Made by a program: the position numbers and the translations under genes. A model generated the notes under the pieces. The model was given only the letters and a program-made list of their open reading frames with translations, searched no databases and was not told the DNA's origin. From assembly GCA_022828595.1 (NCBI GenBank), contig JAKGHH010000003.1:13888934-13952933 (forward strand): 64,000 nt of DNA, in the 5' to 3' direction. Shown piece by piece: positions 48,893 through 60,200 of the stretch; positions within the stretch are counted from its first letter, which is position 1, and every line of letters begins with the position of its first letter. Source of the stretch: Nelumbo lutea (taxonomy: Eukaryota > Streptophyta > Magnoliopsida > Proteales > Nelumbonaceae).

Positions 48893-49771
48893 CATTAACA
48901 CTGAATTAGAATTGTAAAATGTAAATTTTAATGAGGGAAAATCCCATTTTGTATTCTAAACTTTGGGGGTAGTGTGAAATTAGTCAAAAACGTTGACCGA
49001 TGTTAAATATTATATAAAAGGACAAAAACACTCTTTACTTATCATCTAATTTTCTTATAATTCGTATCAAATATCTGACCATCCTCTCCATTTCAGCGAT
49101 TCTATAATTACAATTATTGAGTCCTGGGTCGTCATCGCGGATGGCACCTCCGTATTTGAGGAGAGGGAGAACAAAAATAAATAAATAAAGATTAGGCAAC
49201 AAAAATCAAAGCCAAGAAGGCATGCGCAACAGAATGGTAGAGAAGCAGAGAATAAAGCTATTCTATTTGTTTTTTGTTATTTGTTTGTTACTTTTCTTTA
49301 TTTTATAGATGATTGTTCTGATAATAGAGACAAAAAAAAAAAAAAAAAAAAACTCAAAATAACCAGAGAGCTCCGATCAGGTTTATCTATTTTCCCATCA
49401 CCCAAAAACAATCAATTAAACCAGACTTGGATATAGATTTCTTTATGAAGGTAAAAAAATGACAGAAACAGAACATGCAATGATATGGCTGCTCTGGTTC
49501 CCTTCAACAAAAACGTGTTCGTGGGTCAAGTGTTGATGGGTCCGATTGTTCGCGCACCGGTGTTCATGAGTTTGAATTTATCAATTCACGTAAGTTATTC
49601 TCTCATCAAGTCAATCCAATTGTAGTTCAGTGTTATTATGGTTCAGTTTTAAGTAAAAGATAATGAACAGTTTTATTTTCAATGATAAAATAACACATTT
49701 GAAAGTTCAAATAATAACTGAATACTACCTCAAAATTTAAGGTATTAAAGTGAAAATTTCCGTTTTAATTA
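48893..49771. other. Sequence present upstream of thioredoxin B but not A (about 880 bp)
   Basis: Upstream of copy A, GTGCTCAATGGATTCTTG (about 44783) is followed within 60 bases by AAAAGTAGAAAAGAATCTTTG. In copy B the equivalents, GTGCTTAATGGATTCTTC (48877) and AAAAGAAGAAAAGAATCTTAG (49806), are about 900 bases apart. The extra DNA is AT-rich, contains a 19-base A run at about 49333 and has no recognised gene or clear transposon ends. Confidence 0.55.
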
Positions 49772-49965
49772 ATATAAATAATTCTATTAATTGAATCCCA
49801 TGCATAAAAGAAGAAAAGAATCTTAGTTGCTCACTCAGACCTTTGGCTTTGGCCCTTTGTCTCTCGCCCACACAGTCACTGTCGCACTTGGGTTGAGTTT
49901 TTATTCTTCCCGTCACGTTAGAAGTGCGTACGTCCAGAAACGTCTATATGCGGAGTTTGCCGTGT
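49772..49965. repeat. Distal upstream part of the thioredoxin duplication
   Basis: Homologous to about 44825-44975 upstream of copy A (shared AAGAAAAGAATCTT, TATTCTTCCC and GTACGTC...CTATATGC words). It marks the right edge of the tandem duplication. An open frame here (49827-50012) is not conserved in copy A. Confidence 0.5.
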
Positions 49966-50107
49966 ACAATCAAAGCCCCTTTCTAGCTGGGTTATTTGAA
50001 CTTGAAAGGTAAAGAAGCAAACCAACCGACCAACCCATGTCAATTGTTTTTTTTAAAAGCGTCATATTCTTGCATTTTCAAATGTTACGGTATGGTTTGT
50101 ATGCGCA

Positions 50108-51600
50108 CAATCAGGGATGACAATTTTTTCTGTCCCCACTAGATACCCGGCTTGGATGGAGACTGCCTTGACTGGGATGGGGATAGTGAAAGGGGTACCC
50201 TAATTATTTGTTGGGTTAAATTGCTGAAAACTCTTTTGAAGTTTGATATATATATATATATACTAAAACATTGTATTGAAGAAAAAATTTCCTTTTTTTT
50301 TAATTTTTTATTTTTTAATCTATCATTTTTGAAACAACTAATGCGATGCTCTTTCTTCCCATAAAAATTCTCTCTCTCTCTCTCTCTCTCGTTCCCAATA
50401 ATCTAATTAATATCAACTTCTAAAATTTCTCTTAAACTATCTCTTTCACTACACTCTACTTTCTCTTAAATTATCTCTAATTCCTATTTACCTCTCCTCC
50501 ACTTTTTATCTATATCTATCTAAAGAAAGTTTAAATTAAAAAACTTAAAAATTATTTAAATATTCTACCAAAATTATATAATAACATTAAAATATTTACT
50601 AAAAACACAAAAAATAATTATAATAGATTTCATAATTATCATATTACTAATAATCTTATATTTTTACATTTTATCTATATCTATCTAAAGAAAGTTTTAA
50701 TTAAAAAATGTAAAAGTTATTTAAATATTCTAACAAAATAATATAATAACCTTAAAATATTTATTAAAAGCACAAAAAATAATTATAATAGATTTAATAA
50801 AATTAAAGTTATTAATAATTTTATATTTTTACAAAATTCATCAAGAAATTGTTAATAATAGTAAAATTATGTACTAACAACATAAATTATGATTTTCTGG
50901 ATTATTCAATTTAAATGGTATTCAGATAATAAAAATTTAAATATTAAAATAACAAAAAATTTAAATATTTTACATATTGTTTAAATTTTAAAATACATAA
51001 ATATTTCAAATAATGAAATATTTAACATAACTAAATTTTAAATATTTAAAATAACAAAATTATTCAATAAATTTTAAAAATTTCTTAAAAGTAGAAAATT
51101 AATTATAACATAATATTCAAATTAAAAATAATTTAATATTTTACAAACTTAATAACGAAATTATTTTATAAAAGTACAAATTATAACTTTATGGGTTATT
51201 AAATTCAATAAATAATTAATAATTTAAAATTTAAATAATATTATTTAAATAACTAAATAATATTGTAAATAAATAATTTCACTTATATCGATTAATAATT
51301 TTAGAAAATAATTGTCAAAAAGTTAATATATATATATTAATAATAATTTTAAAATCTTTATCTATATTTATATATAATAAAATTAATATTTATTATATTT
51401 TTAGTAATTATTATTATTTTTTGTGATAAATATATTTTCAATAATTATTAAAAATTATTTTATTGTAATTTATTAGAAATTAGACTATTAATTTAGCTAA
51501 AATTGGGAGTGTTCACAAGTTGGTTCAGTTTGGTTGTAGGCTGTGTGGCAAACCAAATCGACTTGGTCAAGTTGGGGAGTTGGTCACCCAAAACTAACTT
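50108..51600. repeat. Long AT-rich dispersed repeat, copy 1
   Basis: It begins CAGGGATGACAATTTTTTCT, a hAT-like end. It passes through a (TC)n tract at about 50370 and a very AT-rich body, and reaches the GGCAAACCAAATCGACTTGG block at about 51545. The same order is found at 55043-55923 plus 59102-60190. A 165-bp unit (TATCTATATCTATCTAAAGA at 50507 and 50672) is duplicated here but single in copy 2. No coding capacity is seen. Confidence 0.6.
50507..50836. repeat. 165-bp tandem duplication
   Basis: The unit starting TATCTATATCTATCTAAAGA at 50507 recurs from 50672 with minor changes, inside the AT-rich repeat. Confidence 0.75.
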
Positions 51601-54600
51601 ACCATTAGTGAAAATGGGCCAAATTAATATTTATTATGTTATCATATTTGAATTTTGCAATGCATATCTGATTAATAATAAAAAACAAAAAAGTAACAAT
51701 AAAAAATAAAAAAATACATAAAGTTTATTGAAATTTTGGATATATTATTACTATGATTTTCATCATCTAGAATTGACATGTGCAAATCAGTTACTTCTTT
51801 GTTTGAGAAAGGGTATAAAAGTCATTTTATTATAGCTCTAATGCCAGATTTAATGGCTACTAAAATGTCTATACTTTTGTATTTAATCCATTTCTAATTG
51901 TAAGGGTTGAAAATGTAATTTATATTATTACTTAAGGTATTAAATCCCGTTTTCTCTTATTAAATCATATATTTTTAAGTTATTTTCCACTAATAAATGC
52001 TACTAATTAGATCTATGTCAATGCTTTTAACAATATAAACTCAAATATTTTAAAATTGACTCAAAAACAAAACCATTTCTTATCCAAGTGGTGGCTAAGC
52101 AATTCAACAATCTGAATCGGATTGATCAACTTACGAAGTCATAGTTAGGTAATAATTTTTTTTTTAAATATAAAGAATATAGAATATTACAAAAAAAAAT
52201 AGACACATTTATGATATTTTTATTAATTAAAGTAAAAATAAGTATAATAAACAAGAATTATTCTTATTGATATTGAAAATGAAATACATAATTTAGGACT
52301 AACCAACAATGAAATATAAAAATTAATAATAAATAGTTTAACTTTTGGTTTAAATGTGTGAACCTTTTAATGTCATAAATAAATAATAAAAATTAATAAA
52401 ATATAAAAATACATAAATTTTGCCAAAAAAAAAAACATTCAAGCACATGTATAATATCATATATTTATCATATTAAATAAAAAGTGAGTGTGATATATTA
52501 GAATTATTTTTACACAGAATAATAAAAAAAATGTAGAAAATTTTGAGTACATCTATAATTCTATATTTTCACTAATATTAAAAATATGAATAAAATTGTG
52601 GAAATTTCTTTTGACTAAAATACTCATTTTTAAATTTAGTTCCTATTTAACTGTAATGTTTAAATTGTAAATTGAACTACTACTTTTCACCTCATTCAAT
52701 TCCCTCTATTTAAATCTTACACCAAAAAGAAAAAACATTGCAAAAAGAAAAGTCTAGCAAAGTATGTAGGCCTGTCAATGATACTTGAAACTTCACAAAT
52801 CAATCCAATTATCACATATTTGGATGAGATGTTTATGTAATTAGATTTTGATTTGGTTTGATTAACAATAAAAATATAAAACATAAAAATATAAAAACAA
52901 AAAATAAAAAACACATAAATTTTATAGAAAATTTTGAATACATTGTTACTATCATTATCATCATCTAGAATTTCCATGTGCATGCTTACTAATCCTCTAA
53001 AAAGACACATGAAAATGTTAAAAATACTCATGCAATTACTTTGACCAATTTTTCTCTTTATATGAATATATAACCTAAACCTTTTCAATCTCTTTTATGA
53101 AATTAATTTATTTTCCAAATATTCTCTTCATATCATGTAGAGCTATAACTTGATTCTCTTTTTTTATTGTTTATAAAGTTTGTATTTTTTTCAGTAGAAA
53201 CTAGCCTGATAATTGCATGAATGTTTTGGACATTTTCATGTCTCATGGTGGTGGATTATAACAAAGAGGATCTACTTGCAACTATGTTAGAAAGTTCAAG
53301 GGAGGTGAATGCATTTGCCAAAATAGGGGGGTTTAGCAATAGTAAGAAATTTCATAAATTACCTTTCTTTATATTTTAAAATTTTTCCTTATTTAAAATA
53401 AATCTTTTCCCATAAAAACTTCTAATAAAAAAAACTCAGGAATTTAGGTCCTTGGGAAACTTGTCTTCATCAGGAATTGAAAATGGAAGATAACTTTTCT
53501 CCCCTTTGGGACTAGGGACTAACTTAAAAGTTGGGGTCAGGATAGGAGTATGGTCCTTGCCCCGAACTTGCGATGTTGCCATTTCTATGCACATCTCATA
53601 TATAGTGGCTGTGTAGACACAAATAGAGACGAAAATGGATCGGATCGGATTTGAATCAGGGTATATTCGAATCCAATCTGATCAGATAGGATTTGATTTG
53701 AATTTGAATCCGATCCGACATCTCTCTCTCTCCTTAATTAGCTCAATATATGTTTTATCCTCTCCTTCACTTTTATCTCTAATTCTCTATTCTCTCCAAT
53801 TTCCCATAAAAATAGGTTCATAATTCATTAAGACTTGGTTTTCCAAATCAAACAATATTTATATCTATAGATGTGATTTCGATAGGGGAATAAGAGGAAT
53901 TCAATGTTTCCTATATATATTCATGACATTTTCCATTATTGTTAAATAATTTATTCTTAAATAACATTCTATTATTAAATAATCCCTTAGTTATGGAAAT
54001 TATTAAAATTTTTTGGAAAATATTCTACCAAAACTAATATATTATTTAACAAATATTAAACAATCTAATAATCTAACAAAAATTAATAAAAAATCCATTA
54101 TTTAATAAATTTTGGTTATTAATAAATGTTCAAAATTTCAACATTTAGTGTAATTTACATTAATCATTGTAGTTTAAAAAATTTTAATTAAATTTTTACA
54201 ATGATAATTTATTGATAAAAGATATTATTAATTAATGTAATTTACAAATTTATATAAAATCAATAATTATAGATAAAAATTTTCAAATAATTTAGGGAAA
54301 ATCTTTAACTAATAATCCATAATTATTTTTTAAATAACTAATTAAAAAAATAAGAAATTAATATATGAAAAAAATATTCTCCAAAACTATCTAAATAATA
54401 ATCCATTATTATTCAACTAAATAATTATTAAAAATTTAGAAAATTTAAATTAGGAAATTAATCTATCAGACATTGTTTCATAACTATTTAAATAACTATC
54501 CATTATTATTATTTCAATAAATAATCATAAATAATTTAGGAAAATTATTAAGTCTATCCACACCAATGTAGACCACTCGGTTGACTTTTAATTAAAAATA

Positions 54601-55042
54601 ATGTAATTTACCATAATCACATTAATTTACTATAATTACATTTACTTTGATTAATAGTAAAAAAATAGGCTTAAAAGTAGGGAGAATGACGGTTCAGCCC
54701 AGGGTCAAAATCTTTAGACCCAAAGTACAGTTGGGGTGGGCGCCAACTCGGAAATGATGCCAATTCACGGGTGGGCATTGGTGTGTAGAGTGGGGGTTTT
54801 TGACATTTTGAATGTTTATAGCTTTGTAGTGGAGATAAGAAATCTGCATTGGGTCTGTTCGTACTTCTCCGTAAAAAGTAAATAATTTATATTAATTTAT
54901 AGTTATTGTAAATAATTAATTACTATACATTACTACTAATCAATAACAATTTCAATATTTTTTTAGAATTTATCATAAATCATTATAATTTATAGTTATT
55001 TAATTTACTATTAGTTAATTAGTTCTATAATATTATTATAAT
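51601..55042. other. AT-rich intergenic DNA; no gene seen
   Basis: Nearly all A/T, with diverged copies of the neighbouring repeat family (for example TCTCTCTCTCTCCTTAATTAG near 53721). A TTGCCATTTCTA hAT-like right end lies at about 53576. Minus-strand frame 52717-53088 is composition-driven. Confidence 0.35.
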
Positions 55043-55923
55043 TGTAGAGATGGCAATTTTTTCTTTTAAAACTGGGCCATACCCTGCCCCACACCGAACG
55101 AGGCAAGTTTTCTCAAATTGTAAAAGGAAACGGGGTAGAAATGGGGTGGAGAGAGGGAAAATATCTTTGCCCCAAATTAGGGATGGGGTTTGCATATAAT
55201 TCTCCGAACCCAATGGTAAACTAGTAAAATATCCAGAGATTTAATATTGATTTTTAAAATATCTTTAAGTTATCCTCATATTCTTATAATCCTATGAACT
55301 CGTAACTTTACTTATAAAATACCCCCAAATTGTCATAATCCAATTCCTAAAATACCCCAAAATTTCCATAATCCTGTTTGTAAAATATCCATAAATAAAT
55401 TTTTTTTAGGTGGTTGCCTTAGGGTGGGGAATGGGGCCTCGCCTTGAACTTGCCTCGCCATTAGGGTTGGGGTGGGGATGGAGTAGAGTGCCTTGACTTA
55501 CGGGGGTGAGGGACAAGGAGGGGAGCCCCATCCCATACATCGCATGACCCCCTCTATATATACACTAAAACACAACATTCTAGAAATTTTCTCATTTTTT
55601 TTTGAATTTTGAATTTTTTCATTCCAAATCATTTTTAAACAACCAATGATATGCTCACCTTTCCTATGAACAATTACCTAAAATCTCTCTCTCTCTCTCC
55701 CCCCCCCCCACACACACACATTCTCAATAACCTAAATATTATCATCTCCTAAAATTTCTCCAAAACTACCTCACCCATTTTCTCCTAAATTATCTCTAAT
55801 TCCTATTTATCCTCTCCTTGACTTTTTATCTATATCTATCTAAAGAAAGTTTGAATTGAAAATTTTAAAAATAATTTAAAAATTAAAATAAAATTATATA
55901 ATAACTTTAAAATATTTATTATG
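55043..55923. repeat. Long AT-rich dispersed repeat, copy 2, left part
   Basis: It starts TAGAGATGGCAATTTTTTCT and contains the same (TC)n(C)n(CA)n tract and CTCCTAAATTATCTCTAATTC block as copy 1. It ends at TTTAAAATATTTATT, where an LTR element has inserted. The continuation is at 59102. Confidence 0.6.
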
Positions 55924-56683
55924 TGATGAGGGCAGATTTGGTCCTCCAGTGAAATGACATGTGGCACCTCGTGACAACTAGGCAAACACCCAGGCAACAA
56001 CTTACCAAGTTGGTGTCCCACCCGGGCGCCGGTCTGGCTGGCCTGGCGCAGCCTGGCGCGACCTGCATGCGGCCTGCGCGTGACTTGAAGCGGCCTGCAC
56101 ACAACCTGAGCGTGACCTAGCGCGGCCTGGGCGACCTGGCAACCCATAAGACGCCCACCGATGAACCATAACGGCATACCCCGTGAGCTCGGTAGCTCAC
56201 CAAGGAGCTCGCCAAGGAGCTCGGTAGCTCACCAAAGAGCTCGCCAAGGTGCTAGGCAGCTCTCCATCGGAGAGTCCCCGCCGGGAAAATACCCCCGGGT
56301 CCTCTGATTCAGTTCTCGTAGGTCCCTCAGCTCCCACCGCCTACAAAGGAGTGGAAATCACCTCCTGTAGAGGGTAGTCGGGTTGTGCTGCACCAGGGAG
56401 CTCCACCACCCTCCGAGTTGCAGGCCGCCTAGGAGCAGGTCAAATGACGAGTCCACCAGGGAGCTCGCCACCAGGCAGTTCGTCACTAGGCAGTTCGCCA
56501 CCAGGCAGTTCGCCACCAAGCAGTTCGCCGCCAGGCAGTTCGCTACTAGGCAGTTCACCACCAGGCAGTTCGCCACCAAGTAGCTCATCACCAAGGCACT
56601 TCACCACCGGGTCAAATAATGAGGTACTTAGCCAAAAAAATTTATACATCACAAAAAATGGTACGTGACCAGAAACGGTTACA
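55924..56683 (+). mobile_element. 5' LTR of a non-autonomous gypsy-like element (internally deleted)
   Basis: It begins TGATGAGGGCAGATTTGG and ends GGTTACA at 56683. It is collinear with the 3' LTR at 57762-59101 but lacks the section equivalent to 58137-58683 (547 bases), including that LTR's TATA box. The break falls at 56265/56266. A 15-base unit AGGCAGTTCGCCACC is repeated about nine times (56450-56600). Confidence 0.8.
56446..56600. repeat. 15-bp tandem repeats in the 5' LTR
   Basis: About nine units of AGGCAGTTCGCCACC with small changes. Because 15 is divisible by three and the unit lacks stops, several frames on both strands stay open; these are not genes. Confidence 0.85.
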
Positions 56684-57761
56684 TCAGTTGTCACCGTTTG
56701 TGGGAACACGCTACAAAAAGCTAAGTTATCATCCTACAAAAAGCTAAGTTCTTATCTTACCAAAGCTAAGTCCTTACTTTTTAGAAATTGAAGCTATCGC
56801 TTTATAGTTTACATTTTTTATGAACTCAAAGACTATGCAGGGAGCTAACAGACTAAGTAGCTCTACCAACCTTACTTTCAATTCAAATAATGCCTCATCA
56901 GTCCTCTCCGCAAGGTCCCCCCTACAAAGATGAGCTCTTCGTGGCTTCCACGGGAGTTGGCAGCCAACAGACTACATAGGCACCCTTATCGGTCGAGCCT
57001 TCCAAGGCTCCCGTGTGATATGGCGACCTAAAGTTAGTAGTGCTGCCCCCGAAGGTCGAGCACCTAGTAGCTTCTTGTAGGAGTGGGTGACCGGCATTAT
57101 GAAGCTGATGCAGCACAATCATAGCTCGACACCTCATAGGCAAAGCCTACGGGCCACATTACTGCTTAAGACCCGGTCGCCTCTCCTGCACGAGCAAAGT
57201 AAAAAAAGAGTAGACTACGAGTCACTCCCAAAGCCTACGGGCCACATTACTGCTTAATACCCGGTCGCCTCTCCGGCACGGGCAAAGTAAAAAAAGAGTA
57301 GACTATGAGTCACTCCCAAAGCCTATGGGCCACATTACTGCTTAAGACCCGGTTGCCTCTCTAGCACGGTCAAAGTAAAAAAAGAGTACACTACGAGTCA
57401 CTCCCAAAGCCTACGGGCCACATTACTTCTTAAGACCCGGTTGCTTCTCCGACACGGGCAAAGTCAAAGAAGAGTAGATTATGAGTCACTCCCAAAGCCT
57501 ATGGGCCACACTATTGCTAAATATCTAGTCGCTTCCTCGGCAGGAGCAAAATCAGCAAAAGTGAACTATAAGTTGCCCCAGAGCCTAAGGGCTACACTAC
57601 TGAACTAGTGGAGACCCCTCGCCTTACTGGCAGCTTGCCACATACAGGCAGCTCCCGAAGCCTAAGAAATTGGATTAGCACTTACTAGCTCGTCAACTTA
57701 CGGGCCAAAAGAAATCTACTCCCTTCGCTGAGTTACTCTCAGCTCGGGAGTGGGGGGCAAT
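56684..57761 (+). mobile_element. Internal region of the gypsy-like element (non-coding)
   Basis: Just after the 5' LTR comes TTGTCACCGTTTGTGGGAAC (56689-56708), similar to the leader with primer site of plant gypsy elements. Before the 3' LTR is a purine tract (GGGAGTGGGGGGC, about 57746-57758). The 1078 bases between contain no gag or pol and are partly an 88-bp tandem array. The element must depend on proteins from a relative. Confidence 0.75.
57143..57582. repeat. 88-bp tandem array, five units
   Basis: Units beginning AAGCCTACGGGCCACATTAC start at 57143, 57231, 57319, 57407 and 57495, exactly 88 bases apart. A decayed sixth begins near 57581. Each unit contains GACCCGGTCGCCTCTCC and AAAGTAAAAAAAGAGTA. 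Confidence 0.92.
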
Positions 57762-58316
57762 TGATGAGGGCAGATTTGGCCCTCCAGTGAAATTGTGACA
57801 CGTGGCACCTCGTGACAACTAGGCAAACACCCAGGCAACAACTTACCAAGTTGGTGTCCCACCCGGGCGCCAGTCTAGCTAGCTTGGCACAGCCTGGTGT
57901 AACCTGCACGCGGCCTGGCGCGGCCTGTGCGCAACCTGAAGCAGCCTGCGTGCGGCCTGCACGCGACTTGGCGCTGCCTGGCACGGCCTACGCGCGGCCT
58001 ACACGGATCAGCCTGGCATATGATCCGATTTGGCCAACCTGGCAACCCATAAGACGCCCACCGATGAACCATAACGGCATACTCCGCGAGCTCGGTAGCT
58101 CACCAAAGAGCTTGCCAAGGAGCTAGGCAGCTCTCCAAGGAGCTCGGTAGCTCTCCAAAGAGCTCACCAAGGAGCTAGGTAGCTCTCCAAGGAGCCAGGC
58201 AGCTCGGCAAAGCTCGCCACAAGGAGCTCAGCATAGCTCCCCAGGGCAGCTTGCCACTTGTAGGGTAGCTCAGTACAAAAGAGTAGTTTGGAATATCGCA
58301 GGAAGATCTCCTGCCT

Positions 58317-58480
58317 GACAACCTGGCCCAGACACTAACCCGCCGACTAACACAGGTGTCGACTTGACAACCTAGCCCAGACACCGACCCGCCGACTAAC
58401 ATAGGAGGCGACTTGACAACCTGGCCCAAGCGCCGACCTGGCCGCCTGACACAAGCGCCGGCCTGACAACCTCGAGGAGT
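58317..58480. repeat. 49-bp tandem repeat in the 3' LTR
   Basis: GACAACCTGGCCCA-type units begin at 58317, 58366, 58415 and 58465. This block is missing from the 5' LTR. Confidence 0.85.
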
Positions 58481-58565
58481 TCACCACCGTACCCCGGTTC
58501 TGACGGGATGTGACGAGTCTTACCGTTTGGAGGATTTTCACCCACCTAACCTGCGAGGACTCCGG

Positions 58566-58573
58566 TATATAAA
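58566..58573 (+). promoter_or_regulatory. LTR TATA box
   Basis: TATATAAA lies about 110 bases before the CATCGGAG region of U5, as expected for an LTR promoter. The sequence is deleted from the 5' LTR. Confidence 0.55.
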
Positions 58574-59101
58574 GACCTCACTCCCCAAAGGGGGGGGGGA
58601 TGGGGAAAAAAGGATGGTAACCCTTGCTCTCTAGCTCTCTCATTTCTCTCCAAGCTCTTTGTAATCAAAATGCTAACTTAGGCATCGGAGACTCCCCACC
58701 AGGAAAATACCCCTGGGTCCTCTGATTCAGTTCTCGCAGGTCCCTCAGCTCCCGCCGCCTACAAAGGAGAGGAAATCACCTCCTACAGAGGGTAGTCGGG
58801 TTGCGCTGCACCAGGGAGCTCCACCACCCTCCGAGTTGCAGGGCGCCTAGGAGCAAGTCAAATGACGAGTCCACTAGGCAGTTCGCCACCAGGCAGTTTG
58901 CCACTAAGCAGTTCGCCACCGGGCAGTTCATCGCCAGGAAGCTCGCCACCAAGAAGCTCGTCACCAGGCAGTTCTCTACTAGGGAGTTCACCACCAAGTA
59001 GCTCATCACCAAGGCACGTCACCACCGGGTCAAATTACAAGGTACTTAGCCAAAAAAATTTATACATCACAAAAAATGGTACGTGACCAGAAATGGTTAC
59101 A

Positions 59102-60200
59102 TTATTAAGAATACAAAAAAATATCACAATAGATTTAATAATATCCATATTATCAATAATTTAATAATATCCATATTATCAATAATTTAATATTTTGACA
59201 AAATATAAAAAGAAAGAATGTACTAACAATATAAATTAGAATTTTCTGCATAATTTAATTTAAATGTTATTCAAACAATAAAATTTAACACTAAAAAGTA
59301 AAACATTATTTAAATATTTCAATAATTAAATGTCTTAAATAAAAAATTATTAAAATAACTACATAATTATATAACAAAATGTTTAATATTATGTAATAAA
59401 ATTAAAATAAATAAAATACAAATAACAAAAATATTTAAAATATTTTATATATTATTTAAATATTTAAATAACTAAATATTTAACATAATTAGATTTTAAA
59501 TAGTTAAAATACGAAATTATGTAATTAACTTAAAAAATTATTAAAAGTAGAAAGATAAATATAATGTAGGATTCAAATTAATAATAATTTAATATTTTAA
59601 AAAAATAATAACAAAATCATGTAATAATAATATAAATTATAATTTTATGGATTATTAAATTCATAAGTAATTAATATTTTAAAATTGAAAATAATGATAT
59701 TATTTAAATAACTAAACAATATTGTAAATAAATAATTGTACTTATATAAATTAATAATTCCAGAAAATAAGTTTTATAAAATTAATATTTTAAGAATAAT
59801 TTTAATTTCTTAATATATATTTATTATATATTTATTTATACTAAAATTAATATTAATTGTATCTACAGTAATTATTATTTTTTTGTGATAAAAATATTTT
59901 CAATAATTATGTATAAATTTATTTTTGCTTTGTCATTTAATAGAAATTTTTTAATACTTATTAGAGTTTAAACTACTATTATTTAACTTCTTAAGTTTAA
60001 TTTATTGTACTTATTCTATTTTTGTTTTAATTTATTGATTAATATTTATTAGACATTAAACTATTTATTGTATTTTTATTAGTTATTTATTGTATTTTCA
60101 TTATCAATATATTTTCAATAATTGTAGGTTGTTTGGCCAACCAAATCGACCCGGTCAAGTTGGGGAGTTGGTCACTCGAAATCGATTGACCATTAGTGAA
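59102..60200. repeat. Long AT-rich dispersed repeat, copy 2, right part
   Basis: It resumes at TTATTAAGAATAC, matching TTATTAAAAGCAC in copy 1 (about 50760), and stays collinear to the GGCCAACCAAATCGACCCGG block at about 60140 (copy 1: about 51550). It shows that the LTR element inserted into an existing repeat. Confidence 0.6.

Larger units (their letters stand above)
57762..59101 (+). mobile_element. 3' LTR of the gypsy-like element (full-length, 1340 bp)
   Basis: It starts TGATGAGGGCAG and ends GGTTACA. It holds a TATATAAA box at 58566-58573, then a CTTTGTAATC stretch and AACTTAGGCATCGGAGACTCC, the typical U5 start of plant gypsy LTRs. A 49-bp tandem repeat (58317, 58366, 58415, 58465) and 15-bp AGGCAGTTCGCCACC repeats (about 58875-59000) lie inside. 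The five bases before the 5' LTR (TTATG) and after this LTR (TTATT) agree at four positions and may be the target duplication. Confidence 0.82.

Noticed and set aside
57143..57582. Regular array that could look like CRISPR
   Set aside because: The units are 88 bp, continuous and have no unique spacers; it lies in a plant retroelement.
56383..58541. Many overlapping long frames on both strands (proline/serine or leucine/valine-rich)
   Set aside because: They arise from 15-bp and 49-bp tandem repeats that lack stop codons; not genes.
55924..59101. GC-rich island that could be foreign or bacterial DNA
   Set aside because: It is bounded by homologous LTR sequences with TG...CA ends, a gypsy-like leader and a purine tract, so it is a retroelement.
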